DNA of 64,000 nucleotides from Spirulina sp. SIO3F2. Its GTDB lineage: Bacteria; Cyanobacteriota; Cyanobacteriia; Cyanobacteriales; Spirulinaceae. A model generated the notes under the pieces. It was not told the DNA's origin and ran no database searches. It saw nothing but the letters and a program-made list of their open reading frames with translations. Positions 31,570 through 39,947 of this stretch are shown in pieces. The position numbers were made by a program, and so were the translations under genes. The stretch spans positions 1 through 64,000 of the forward strand of contig JAAHHN010000008.1 in the NCBI GenBank assembly GCA_010672165.1, written 5' to 3'. The stretch's first letter is position 1; each line of letters starts with the position of its first letter.

Positions 31570-33984
31570 ATGCTGATTTCCCTCAACTGGTTAAAGGAAC
31601 TGGTGCCCTTCGAGATGCCACCGGCAGAACTCGCCCATACCCTGACTGTAGCGGGGTTTGAAGTGGAGGATATTGACGATCGCCGTCGCTGGGCCGAAGG
31701 GGTTGTGGTGGGTCATGTCACCGATCGCCAACCCCATCCCAACGCCGATAAACTCAGTGTCTGTCAAGTGGATGTGGGTCGGGACGAACCCCTCACTATC
31801 GTTTGTGGCGCAGCCAATGTGAGAGCAGATATATATATTGCCGTGGCACAGGTCAAAACGTACTTGCCCGCGATCGACCTCAAGCTGAAAAAGACCAAGC
31901 TCCGGGGTGTGAAATCAGAGGGAATGATTTGTTCGCTTTCCGAGTTGGGTCTCGAAAAGAACTCGGAGGGCATTCATATTTTCACGCAAGCGGATCTACC
32001 CTTGGGTCAACCCGTTGCCCCCTTGCTGGGCTTAGATGATACGGTGTTTGATCTCTCCTCTACAGCCAATCGTGCTGATGCCTTGAGTATGGTAGGGGTG
32101 GCACGGGAAGTCGCTGCTTTGACCGATGCAGTGGTTACGTTACCCGCAGCCGAACCCCCAACCATTGCCACCAACCCACCCAGTCTGAGTTTAGATATTG
32201 CCGATGCGATCGCCTGTCCGGCTTATCTGGGAACGCGGATCAAGGGCGTGAAAATTGGTTCCTCCCCGGACTGGCTCCAATTCCGCCTCCAAGCCGCAGG
32301 CGTCCGTCCGATTAATAATGTGGTGGATGTAACGAACTACATTTTGCTGGAATGGGGCCAGCCCCTCCATGCTTTTGATGCCGATCGCCTTGAAGCGGTT
32401 ACAGGCGAAGATACCTATGCGATCGGTGTGCGTCAGGCTCAGGAGGCGGAAACGCTCACTACCTTGGATGACCAGCAACGACCGCTCCAAACCGAGAATC
32501 TCTTAATTACCGCCAATGATCAGCCTGTGGCGCTTGCCGGGGTCATGGGGGGAGCCAGTACCGAAGTTCATGAAGGCACGGTGAACTTGATGTTGGAAGC
32601 TGCCCTCTTCGATCCCGTCGCTATTCGTCGCTCTGCCCGGGCTCAAACCCTGCGCACCGAAGCCTCTGCTCGCTATGAACGGGGTGTGAATCCTGCCGAG
32701 CTGGAGAATGCTTGTAATCGGGCGATCGCCTTAATCCTCGAACTGGCAGGTGGTACGGTTACGGAGCAATGCCAGCATGATGCCCGTCCAGATCTCAGCG
32801 ATCGCACCATCCGCTTGCGCCTGGCTCGGCTGCAACAGATTCTTGGCCCTGTTGAGGCTGGGGTTGTGGAGTCAGCAGATGTGGAACGGATTTTGACGGC
32901 GCTGGGTTGCCAGCTCACCGCTGAAGGTGAGGATGTATGGCGAGTCCAAGTGCCGCCCTACCGTCACCGCGACCTCGAACGCGAAATAGATCTGATTGAA
33001 GAAGTGGCACGGCTCTATGGCTACGATCATTTTTGCGATACGCTCCCCCAGAGCACGCTCCCAGGTATGCTGCCCACTAGAACCAAGATCTATCAGCAGT
33101 TGCGTAGTCACTTGCGGGGTGTGGGTCTCACAGAACTGGTGCATTATTCCTTGGTTAAACCGGAACAGGCCCAGATTAGCCTCAGCAATCCGCTCTTAAG
33201 TGAATATTCGGCGTTGCGCTCTGAACTGTTGACGGGCTTGATTAATGCCTTTGCCTATAACCATTCCCGAGGCAACGGGGCTCTGAATGGTTTTGAAATC
33301 GGTCGGATTTTCTGGCGGGATGCGGACAATAAACTCTGTGAGGCGGATGCGATTGCGGGTATTCTCGGTGGTCCCAGCCAACCGGAGGGTCAATGGGTGC
33401 AAGGGGGCAAAGCTGAGCCGATGACCTGGTATGAAGCCAAAGGAATTCTGGAGCAGGTCTTCAGTCGTGTGGGGGCTACTGTCACTTACCAAGCCACGGA
33501 TACAGATGAGCGATTTCACCCCGGTCGTACGGCAGCATTGAGCTTAGGCGATCGCCCCCTCGGAATTTTCGGCCAATTCCATCCCAGCCTCTGCCGAGAC
33601 CAGGATTTGCCCGAGGCAGTTTATGGCTTCCAATTAACAGCAGCGGTGCTGGTGGAGGCGATCGCAGCCCAGGGCACAGCGGACTTTGCTAACTACTCAA
33701 CCTATCCAGCGGTGGAGCGCGATTTAGCGTTCTTTGCGTCCCAGACTGTGACGGTGGGCGACTTGACCCGCACCATGCAAACTACAGGCAAAAAGCTCTT
33801 GGCTGGGATTACGCTCTTTGATCAATATCAGGGTCAGGGCGTCCCTGAAGGTGAACGCAGTTTGGCGTTTAGTTTGGCCTACCGGGCGGGCGATCGTACC
33901 CTCACCGATGAGGATGTGGAACCTGTGCATCAGAAGATCCGGAAGGCATTGGTGAAACAGTTTGGGGTAACGTTGCGGAGTTAG
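31570..33984 (+). CDS. pheT: Phenylalanyl-tRNA synthetase beta subunit
   Basis: PheT is the large subunit of the (alpha-beta)2 enzyme that charges tRNA-Phe. I place the start at the ATG at 31570 ([14 protein letters not shown]), giving 804 residues, since the in-frame codons before it do not match the family. Domains in order are the EMAP/OB tRNA-binding domain (about 39-150), B3/B4 editing domain, B5 domain, catalytic-like core (ERGVNPAEL, then LYGYDHF) and the C-terminal ferredoxin-fold anticodon-binding domain ([14 protein letters not shown]). No pheS is adjacent. aat follows 115 bp downstream. Confidence 0.96.
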   Translation: MLISLNWLKELVPFEMPPAELAHTLTVAGFEVEDIDDRRRWAEGVVVGHVTDRQPHPNADKLSVCQVDVGRDEPLTIVCGAANVRADIYIAVAQVKTYLPAIDLKLKKTKLRGVKSEGMICSLSELGLEKNSEGIHIFTQADLPLGQPVAPLLGLDDTVFDLSSTANRADALSMVGVAREVAALTDAVVTLPAAEPPTIATNPPSLSLDIADAIACPAYLGTRIKGVKIGSSPDWLQFRLQAAGVRPINNVVDVTNYILLEWGQPLHAFDADRLEAVTGEDTYAIGVRQAQEAETLTTLDDQQRPLQTENLLITANDQPVALAGVMGGASTEVHEGTVNLMLEAALFDPVAIRRSARAQTLRTEASARYERGVNPAELENACNRAIALILELAGGTVTEQCQHDARPDLSDRTIRLRLARLQQILGPVEAGVVESADVERILTALGCQLTAEGEDVWRVQVPPYRHRDLEREIDLIEEVARLYGYDHFCDTLPQSTLPGMLPTRTKIYQQLRSHLRGVGLTELVHYSLVKPEQAQISLSNPLLSEYSALRSELLTGLINAFAYNHSRGNGALNGFEIGRIFWRDADNKLCEADAIAGILGGPSQPEGQWVQGGKAEPMTWYEAKGILEQVFSRVGATVTYQATDTDERFHPGRTAALSLGDRPLGIFGQFHPSLCRDQDLPEAVYGFQLTAAVLVEAIAAQGTADFANYSTYPAVERDLAFFASQTVTVGDLTRTMQTTGKKLLAGITLFDQYQGQGVPEGERSLAFSLAYRAGDRTLTDEDVEPVHQKIRKALVKQFGVTLRS

Positions 33985-34099
33985 AAACTCGGAACATGGA
34001 CATGACATAATAGGTGGGTGGCATTGATCGGTAAACCTTTGTTCAATCGTTAATGTCTCTCCACAAATTGTCCCGACTACAAATAACGCTACGCTCCTA

Positions 34100-34675
34100 A
34101 TGCCCCTCCGTGTTCCCCAGATTATTGAGGGCTATTCCCAAGGCTATTTTTTGATGGCGGATAAAGAGGGGGGATTGGGTTGGTATACCTCCCAAGAGCG
34201 GGCCTTAATCCCCTTAGATCAACGGTTTCGCTACCCTAAATCTTTACAACGCATTCTCAATCAGCAACAGTTTACAGTGGCGATCGATCGCGCATTCGAA
34301 CAAGTCTGCCAGGGTTGTGCCAACCGCAAGACCACTTGGATCTCAACTGAACTGATGGAGATTTATCAACATCTCCATCACGCGGGTTGGGCCCATAGCT
34401 TTGAAACCTGGCAAGGGGATCACCTTGCTGGCGGCATTCTGGGGATTACCATTCGCGGGGCATTTATTGGGGAATCGATGTTTTTTAATATTCCCAATGG
34501 GTCTAAAGTGGCAATGGTTAAACTCGTTGAACACTTGCGATCGCGTCGTTTTTGTCTGTTTGACGCCCAGTTGCAAAACCCTCACCTCCAGCGGTTTGGC
34601 GCTTATGTCGTCAGCGATCGAACCTATCAAAAGCAACTCTATCAAGCCTTGCAGCAACCCGCACGGTTTGTTTAG
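34100..34675 (+). CDS. aat: Leucyl/phenylalanyl-tRNA-protein transferase
   Basis: Aat attaches Leu or Phe to N-terminal Arg or Lys of proteins, marking them for ClpSAP degradation (N-degron pathway). The 191 residues show the family motifs [57 protein letters not shown] and the acceptor-end region [15 protein letters not shown]. Length is slightly below the E. coli protein, as usual in cyanobacteria. Its TAG stop lies in the terminal TTTAG of a family A MITE (34671), so the natural C-terminus may have been cut short. Follows pheT. Confidence 0.93.
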   Translation: MPLRVPQIIEGYSQGYFLMADKEGGLGWYTSQERALIPLDQRFRYPKSLQRILNQQQFTVAIDRAFEQVCQGCANRKTTWISTELMEIYQHLHHAGWAHSFETWQGDHLAGGILGITIRGAFIGESMFFNIPNGSKVAMVKLVEHLRSRRFCLFDAQLQNPHLQRFGAYVVSDRTYQKQLYQALQQPARFV

Positions 34676-34803
34676 AGACTGTCGTCAGTTAAAGTCAGAA
34701 GTCTGACTGGACAAGGGATAGAGCGCCCGACCCAAACAACAGGAAAAGGGGCTGTAAGTCAGTTATAGCAAGAGTTTGCTTTCTGACTGACAACAGACCC
34801 TAG
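34671..34803. mobile_element. MITE family A, copy 2
   Basis: About 133 bp, from TTTAGAGACTGTCGTCAG to CTGACAACAGACCCTAG. The interior words GATAGAGCGCCCGAC and GGGGCTGTAAGTCAGT match copy 1 at 5714. The first bases supply the aat stop codon. Followed directly by the inverted-repeat-bounded heptamer array. Confidence 0.75.
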
Positions 34804-34919
34804 TACCGCAGGGCGGAAGTTCAAAGTGCAGAGTTCAAAGTTCAAAGTTCAAAGTGTCTGTATGACAGATATCGGGTGGATTTTTAATAGGTGGCTTACT
34901 TCCGCCGTCGAGTACTAGA
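34803..34919. repeat. Heptamer tandem repeat, locus 2, bounded by inverted repeats
   Basis: CAAAGTT/AAAGTTC units fill about 34817-34856. The array and its trailing segment are bracketed by TAGTACCGCAGGGCGGAAG and CTTCCGCCGTCGAGTACTA, which are inverted copies of each other with a short mismatch. Similar heptamers and trailing sequence occur at 9543. The rest of the gap up to 35160 shows no gene. Confidence 0.65.
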
Positions 34920-35160
34920 TTTCCAACTCATGCTGTGATGGACTGACCGCTCCTTTCTTTGTCCCCTTGACCCACTCATTTTTCCCTGAGAATATGCTCA
35001 GAACCTGATGCTATCACCTCAACATCCTCGATCCTGAGTTGGACACCGCGAATAGATCGTCCCCTAAGAATCTATTTTTTCAGCCCTGAGTGGTATACGC
35101 CGTGGGCACGACCCTCTAAAATAGAGCTTTCAAGCTCAGTAACCCCCACCCAGCACAAAC

Positions 35161-35751
35161 GTGGATTGTCCAAAATGCCATCAGACTGCTTTGCTAGAAA
35201 CCACTCGCCCGGAAGGCGTTGTGGTGCAGCAGTGCAGTGAATGTGAGGGGCATTGGCTGACCAAAGTTCAGTATGAACAGTGGCAGGTGACCCATCCACC
35301 GCAAGTGGCCACCGCTGAATGCCTAAGCCAGCCGGGCTTGCCTCGCCATACCACCTCGTTCAATGATGCCAAGGCTGCGCTGTGCCCGGAATGCCGTCGT
35401 TATCTGTCTCGGGCTAAAGTTCACTATCCTGATCCCTTCTTTTTAGAGCGCTGCAATGAATGTGAGGGCTATTGGTGCGATCGCGGTGAATGGGACGTCC
35501 TCAATCACCTGGGTGTGAGTGGGTTCCTCGAACAATTTTTTGATCAAGAACATCAGATGAAACTTCGCGAGCAAAACGCCGCCAACCGCGAACAGGCTCA
35601 AATGGTTGAGAAGCTGGGGCCGGCTTTAGCCAACCAAATTATGGAGCTGGCGGATGTACTCGCCGATCATCCTGCGGGCGACTATGCCCTTGCCTATTTA
35701 GTACGTAAGGCTGCGCAGACATCAGAGATGCGTGAGTTTCGCGTTCAGTAA
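35161..35751 (+). CDS. Zinc-ribbon (zf-TFIIB) double-domain protein
   Basis: The 196-residue protein starts at GTG (35161). Two zinc ribbons are seen: C3-x2-C6 with C25-x2-C28 (CSECEGHW), and LCPEC with CNECEGYWCDRGEW near residues 77-116. The pattern CxxCxGxW is characteristic of the zf-TFIIB family, small proteins of unknown role that bind zinc. The C-terminal part is helical and charged. The gene is separated from the ABC gene by 5 bp, so the two are likely one operon. Confidence 0.75.
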   Translation: MDCPKCHQTALLETTRPEGVVVQQCSECEGHWLTKVQYEQWQVTHPPQVATAECLSQPGLPRHTTSFNDAKAALCPECRRYLSRAKVHYPDPFFLERCNECEGYWCDRGEWDVLNHLGVSGFLEQFFDQEHQMKLREQNAANREQAQMVEKLGPALANQIMELADVLADHPAGDYALAYLVRKAAQTSEMREFRVQ

Positions 35752-35756
35752 CGAAG

Positions 35757-37403
35757 ATGAGCGATATATTAGCCAGCGAATTATTGGCTGTTGAAGCGCT
35801 CCGGATTGCGTATCCCGGTTCGCGATCGCCAGTCCAATGGGCGGTAGATAGCATTGACTTTCAGATCGGAGCAGGCGAACGGTTGGGTTTTGTGGGTGAG
35901 TCCGGTTGTGGCAAATCCACGGTCGGCCGGGCTTTATTGCAACTCTTACCCTCAGGGTCACAGATTGAAGGTGAGATCCGATTTGAAGGTCGAGCAATCA
36001 GTACGCTTGCACGACGAGAATTACGTCAGTTTCGCGGTGAAGCGATCGCGCTGGTCTTTCAAGACCCGATGACCCGCCTTGACCCCTTGATGACGATTGG
36101 CGACCATTGCCTAGAAACCCTGCGCAGCCACCGTCCCCACCTCTCCAAAGCGCAGGCTAAGCGAAAAGCGATTGAGATCCTGGAAGCGGTTCGCATTCCG
36201 AGCAATCGCTGGGGGCAATATCCCCATGAGTTTAGTGGAGGGATGCGCCAACGGGTGGCGATCGCCCTTGCCCTGTTGCTTGATCCCAAGCTGATTGTGG
36301 CCGATGAACCCACGACGAGCCTGGATGTGACGGTTGCGGCGGAGATTTTACAAGAACTGACCCGACTGTGCGCTGAGCGCAACCTTGGGTTGCTGCTGAT
36401 TTCCCACGACTTGGCGATGGTGGCAGAATATTGCGATCGCGTGGCGGTAATGTATCAAGGCAAAATTGTGGAGACCGGCTCAGCCAAAGCAATTCTCTCT
36501 GAGCCGCAGCATCCCTACACCCAATCCCTCTTAGAATCAGCGCTGCATATCCAAGCCATTCAAGACCGTGCCCCAGTTGCCTCAGAGCCAGAGCCGCTGC
36601 TCAAGGTGGAAAATCTCTGCCAATATTACACCTTAGAACCAAATTTTTTGGCGCAACTGCTCACCCGCCAAGCTCCAGAGGTGATCAAAGCGGTCGATCG
36701 CGTCAGTTTTGAACTCTATCCAGGGGAAGTTTTTGGTCTGGTGGGAGAATCGGGTTGTGGAAAAAGCACCCTCTCCCGGACGATTTTACAGTTGGTTCGT
36801 TCCACATCAGGAACGGTGCAGTTTGCAGGGCAAGCGATCGAGCGCCTCTCACCCCGAGCCTTACGGCCAATTCGGCGGCAAATGCAAATGATCTTTCAAG
36901 ATCCCCTGGCTTGCTTAAACCCGTTGATGACAATTGGGGAAAGCATTGCTGATCCGCTAATTATTCATGGCATTGCCACGCCCACTGCTGCCAAGCAGGA
37001 AGTCTACAGCCTGCTCAAGCGGGTGGGTTTAACCCCACCTCAAGACTATTATCACCGTTACCCTCGTGAACTCTCAGGGGGTCAGCAGCAACGGGTGGCG
37101 ATCGCTCGGGCTTTGATTACGCAACCCCAGCTCATTATCTGCGATGAACCGGTGAGTATGTTGGATGCCACGGTGCAAACCCAGGTGTTGGAGTTAATGA
37201 AAGCGCTGAAGGCGGATTTTGACCTGACCTATTTGTTTATTACCCATGATTTATGGGTGGCACGGTTCTTGTGCGATCGCATTGCGGTCATGCAAAAAGG
37301 TCAAATTGTAGAGTTGGGGCCCACAGAGCAGATTTTCACCGATCCGCAGCATCCCTATACCCAAACCTTGTTGGGAGCAGCACCATTGTTGAGTTCGGTT
37401 TAG
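35757..37403 (+). CDS. Peptide-type ABC transporter ATPase with two fused ATP-binding domains
   Basis: The 548 residues contain two complete ATPase domains. First: GESGCGKST near 50, FSGGMRQRVAIALAL, ADEPTTSLD. Second: GESGCGKST near 330, LSGGQQQRVAIARAL, CDEPVSMLD. The domain order and oligopeptide-transporter C-terminal motifs (QHPYTQSLL, QHPYTQTLLGAAP) match fused DppD-DppF/YejF/GsiA-type proteins that power uptake of peptides or similar substrates. The permease and binding protein are not adjacent. The stop TAG lies in TTTAGGGCGTGTCG, a family A MITE end. Co-directional with the zinc-ribbon gene, 5 bp apart. Confidence 0.9.
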   Translation: MSDILASELLAVEALRIAYPGSRSPVQWAVDSIDFQIGAGERLGFVGESGCGKSTVGRALLQLLPSGSQIEGEIRFEGRAISTLARRELRQFRGEAIALVFQDPMTRLDPLMTIGDHCLETLRSHRPHLSKAQAKRKAIEILEAVRIPSNRWGQYPHEFSGGMRQRVAIALALLLDPKLIVADEPTTSLDVTVAAEILQELTRLCAERNLGLLLISHDLAMVAEYCDRVAVMYQGKIVETGSAKAILSEPQHPYTQSLLESALHIQAIQDRAPVASEPEPLLKVENLCQYYTLEPNFLAQLLTRQAPEVIKAVDRVSFELYPGEVFGLVGESGCGKSTLSRTILQLVRSTSGTVQFAGQAIERLSPRALRPIRRQMQMIFQDPLACLNPLMTIGESIADPLIIHGIATPTAAKQEVYSLLKRVGLTPPQDYYHRYPRELSGGQQQRVAIARALITQPQLIICDEPVSMLDATVQTQVLELMKALKADFDLTYLFITHDLWVARFLCDRIAVMQKGQIVELGPTEQIFTDPQHPYTQTLLGAAPLLSSV

Positions 37404-37420
37404 GGCGTGTCGTTAGTTAA
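37401..37420. repeat. MITE family A, single end (copy 4)
   Basis: TAGGGCGTGTCGTTAGTTAA matches the left end of family A copies, preceded by TT. No right end follows within 150 bp. The terminal TAG is the stop codon of the ABC gene. Confidence 0.55.
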
Positions 37421-37461
37421 CAAACGACTCCGCTCAGCGACCGCCTGCGCTACAGTTTTTC

Positions 37462-37971
37462 TCACTCACACATCAGCGTCTCTCGCGTCTCTCGTCCCGT
37501 CGTCGGATTCGTGCCGCTGGCCATCTCACAAAGCTGACGCTGCACATCTGCCCGGACTAATATATCCGTAAAATCTGCCCCTTCAATATTGGCACGGTCA
37601 AACTTCGCATTCATCGCAAACGCCTCTTCAAGCACCGCATCCTTAAAATTCACACGGGTTAAGCGGGTGGAGCCCAATGTTGCAAACCGCAGATTTGCGC
37701 CTTCAAAATTCGCGGAATCAAGATTTGCTGAGAAAAAGGTGACGCCTTCGAGGTTGGCATGGCTAAAATCTGTGTTTCGGAGATCTGCACTCCGAAAACT
37801 CGAATCCCGCAGATCTTGACCCGAAAAATCTTCTCCTGCCAAAAACCGCTTGTTATAGTCCATAGCCCAAGCCGGTGTACTGAGGCTAAACCAGGTCAAG
37901 CAAACGAGGAGTAGACCTGCAATTACAGGTAGATAGAAAGTTTGCTGGTACCACCGCTGTTGTGTTGTCAT
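37462..37971 (-). CDS. Lumenal-type pentapeptide-repeat protein
   Basis: The 169-residue protein has an export signal (YLPVIAGLLLVCLTWFSLS, with TPAWA-M as cleavage region near 36) and then about 15 A(D/N)LxX pentapeptide repeats (SGQDLRDSSFRSADLRNTDF and on), forming a right-handed quadrilateral beta-helix. The C-terminal segment with two Cys (CEMASG ... LMCE) resembles lumenal pentapeptide proteins of cyanobacteria and plants (TL15/TL17 type). It is likely in the thylakoid lumen or periplasm, function unknown. Convergent with the ABC gene. Confidence 0.82.
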   Translation of the reverse strand: MTTQQRWYQQTFYLPVIAGLLLVCLTWFSLSTPAWAMDYNKRFLAGEDFSGQDLRDSSFRSADLRNTDFSHANLEGVTFFSANLDSANFEGANLRFATLGSTRLTRVNFKDAVLEEAFAMNAKFDRANIEGADFTDILVRADVQRQLCEMASGTNPTTGRETRETLMCE

Positions 37972-38133
37972 GGCGTGCTATTTGGATATAAAGCGATCGA
38001 CGTTTTCTGCGATCCTATCATTAGGGCGATCGCGGGTGCATGATGTGGGCGATGCATCTTGCCTGCGGCTTGGCAGAATCAAGCATCCCAAGATTTTGGA
38101 TAGAAGTCCTAATTGCTTCAGGTTGAATCCATT

Positions 38134-38547
38134 GTGAACACAAAAAAAACACAAGACTATTGGGTTGGACAAGCGGGTGAGCAAGCCGTGAGTCAATGGC
38201 TACAGGCTAGAGGTTGGCAGATTCGCCATCACCGCTGGCGCTGTCGGGGGGGAGAATTAGATCTCATCGCCACGCAAGGGCAGCAGTTGGTGTTTGTTGA
38301 GGTAAAAACGCGCCGAGCGTTTAATTGGGATGAACGGGGTTTGCTCTCGATCACACCCACCAAGCAACAGCGGCTTTGGCGAGCGGCTGAGACTTTCCTT
38401 GCCCATTTTCCCCAATACCAAAATTGGCCCTGTCGGTTTGATTTAGCGCTGGTGAGCTATCGCGGTACAGTCGCATCCAATCCCACCCCTGAGCAGGCAG
38501 CAGCTCAATTTGTCGTAAAAGACTACATTGAGGGCATCTTGTCCTAA
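38134..38547 (+). CDS. yraN: YraN/UPF0102 family nuclease-like protein
   Basis: The product belongs to UPF0102, with a PD-(D/E)XK-like core: GELDLIA and FVEVKTR near residues 45-65 hold the expected acidic residues and Lys. I start at the GTG at 38134 (product begins with NTKKTQDYWVGQAGEQAV), 137 residues; a TTG at 38113 would add seven residues. The family is conserved in bacteria and thought to act on DNA, but its role is not well defined. Upstream is the divergent pentapeptide gene. Followed 55 bp later by the HEAT-repeat gene. Confidence 0.85.
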   Translation: MNTKKTQDYWVGQAGEQAVSQWLQARGWQIRHHRWRCRGGELDLIATQGQQLVFVEVKTRRAFNWDERGLLSITPTKQQRLWRAAETFLAHFPQYQNWPCRFDLALVSYRGTVASNPTPEQAAAQFVVKDYIEGILS

Positions 38548-38602
38548 AGGTCCGTAACAGCAGATTGCGTACAATGGAATCAGACCAACATTCCTCATCT
38601 TC

Positions 38603-39286
38603 ATGAGTCAACTCTCTCTACCGCAAATTGCCGAACAACTGGAAAGCCCCAATTCCCGCGATCGCATGTTGGCTTTGGCGGCGTTGCGGCCGGTTCCTGC
38701 TCAAGATGCGGTGCCTTTGATTAAGAAAGTTCTATATGACCAGATCTTGCCGGTGCGATCGATGGCAATCTTTGCGTTGGGTATCAAGGTCACGGAAGAG
38801 AGTTATCCCCTGCTCGTGAAGCTGCTGGAAACTGACCCGGACTATGGTATTCGAGCTGATGCGGCAGGGGCGTTGGGTTATCTCGAAGATGAGCGGGCCT
38901 TTGAACCGTTGGTGCGAGCTTTTTATGAAGACACTCAATGGCTGGTGCGCTTTAGTGCTGCGGTGGCGTTGGGCAACCTCGGTGATCCCCGAGCCCAGGA
39001 AGTGCTGTTACTCGCCCTCCAGAGTGAAGAGGTAGTAATCCAACAGGCAGCGATCGCAGCGCTTGGCGAAATCAAGGCGATCGAGGCTGTCGATGAGATT
39101 CTTGCTTTTGCAGACTCAGATGACTGGTTGGTGCGCCAACGTTTGGCGGAAGCCTTGGGCAATTTACCGGGTGAAAAATCTCGCTCTGCACTGAACTTTT
39201 TGCGCAAGGATGACCATCCTCAAGTGGCGTCAGCAGCTCAGATTGCCCTAGTTCGCCTTGATGAAGCAACAGAGCCTCTGGGCTAA
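38603..39286 (+). CDS. HEAT-repeat protein of the NblB/bilin-lyase type
   Basis: The 227-residue protein is built of about six HEAT (PBS-lyase) repeats, e.g. VPLIKKVLYDQILPVRSMAI, YGIRADAAGALGYLEDERA and WLVRFSAAVALGNLGDPRA. In cyanobacteria such proteins include NblB (phycobilisome breakdown) and CpcE/F (bilin attachment); the size and single-chain form fit NblB-like proteins, but the class is broad. Its TAA stop lies in the CTAAA end of a family A MITE at 39283. It is cytosolic and follows yraN. Confidence 0.75.
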   Translation: MSQLSLPQIAEQLESPNSRDRMLALAALRPVPAQDAVPLIKKVLYDQILPVRSMAIFALGIKVTEESYPLLVKLLETDPDYGIRADAAGALGYLEDERAFEPLVRAFYEDTQWLVRFSAAVALGNLGDPRAQEVLLLALQSEEVVIQQAAIAALGEIKAIEAVDEILAFADSDDWLVRQRLAEALGNLPGEKSRSALNFLRKDDHPQVASAAQIALVRLDEATEPLG

Positions 39287-39393
39287 AGGCTGTTATCAAT
39301 CTGACTTACAGACCCTCTTCCTGTTTTTTGGGTCAGATGCTCTATTGCTTGTCCCGTCAGACTTCCGGTATTAACTGACAACACACCCTAAAT
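39283..39393. mobile_element. MITE family A, copy 3 (reverse orientation)
   Basis: Read in reverse it runs from TTTAGGGTGTGTTGTCAG through ATAGAGCATCTGACCC and GGTCTGTAAGTCAG to CAGCCTTTAG. It is about 110 bp, shorter than the other copies and diverged. Its end supplies the stop codon of the HEAT gene. Confidence 0.65.
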
Positions 39394-39456
39394 TTGCAGA
39401 TTTGATCGGGCATTAAATCCGCACTTTTAATGAGAGCATTACTGGACAAAATAAGA

Positions 39457-39477
39457 GAGCGCGGTGGTGTCGCGCTC
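39457..39477 (-). terminator. Rho-independent terminator of the 67-residue ORF
   Basis: GAGCGCG (39457-39463) pairs with CGCGCTC (39471-39477). On the minus strand the hairpin is followed by TCTTATTTTG, and it lies 15 bp past the TAA of the ORF at 39492. Confidence 0.5.
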
Positions 39478-39491
39478 CCAATGCCCATACG

Positions 39492-39695
39492 TTAGGCCCA
39501 TTTCACCTCCTCTCTGTATCCTGAGCGATCGGCGATTAGCATTAGCAACAGTGCTAAACGAAACCGGACTAAACGCCCCCGACGTCGGCTACAGCAACCA
39601 TCAGCCCAGACTTCACCGGGTTTATGATGACAGGGGGGTACGTCTTTTGCACTGAGCCAGTGGATTAAATCATCAAGATAGGGTGCTAATTCCAT
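39492..39695 (-). CDS. Small hypothetical protein with one hydrophobic segment
   Basis: A 67-residue ORF with GGAG seven bases before its ATG and a terminator hairpin just past its stop, which argue for a real gene. It begins MELAPYLDDLIHWLSAKDV and has an Arg-rich stretch (SRRRGRLVRFRLALLLMLIA) forming a possible membrane-associated helix. No family recognised. It may be the remnant of a larger protein. Confidence 0.45.
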   Translation of the reverse strand: MELAPYLDDLIHWLSAKDVPPCHHKPGEVWADGCCSRRRGRLVRFRLALLLMLIADRSGYREEVKWA

Positions 39696-39947
39696 ACGGT
39701 TACTCCAGATGATGTATACGTTATATGTCTGAGCTTAAGCGAAAAAAACGGAAAAAATAGAAGAAATAAAGAAATGAAACGAGACTTAAAGTATAAAAAG
39801 ATATCTTTACTTTTTGACAGAGCTTCCTCTAGTCAACACTCTGTACACACAAACATTAACTACAGAACAAAAAAACAACGAAATGTATTTCGTTGTTCAT
39901 GGATAGCGGTATTGAGTGATACAAGGTAGTCGAATTTTGATTCAAGT

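Noticed and set aside
34817-34856. CRISPR-like array
   Set aside because: Heptamer repeats with no spacers; a known STRR type.
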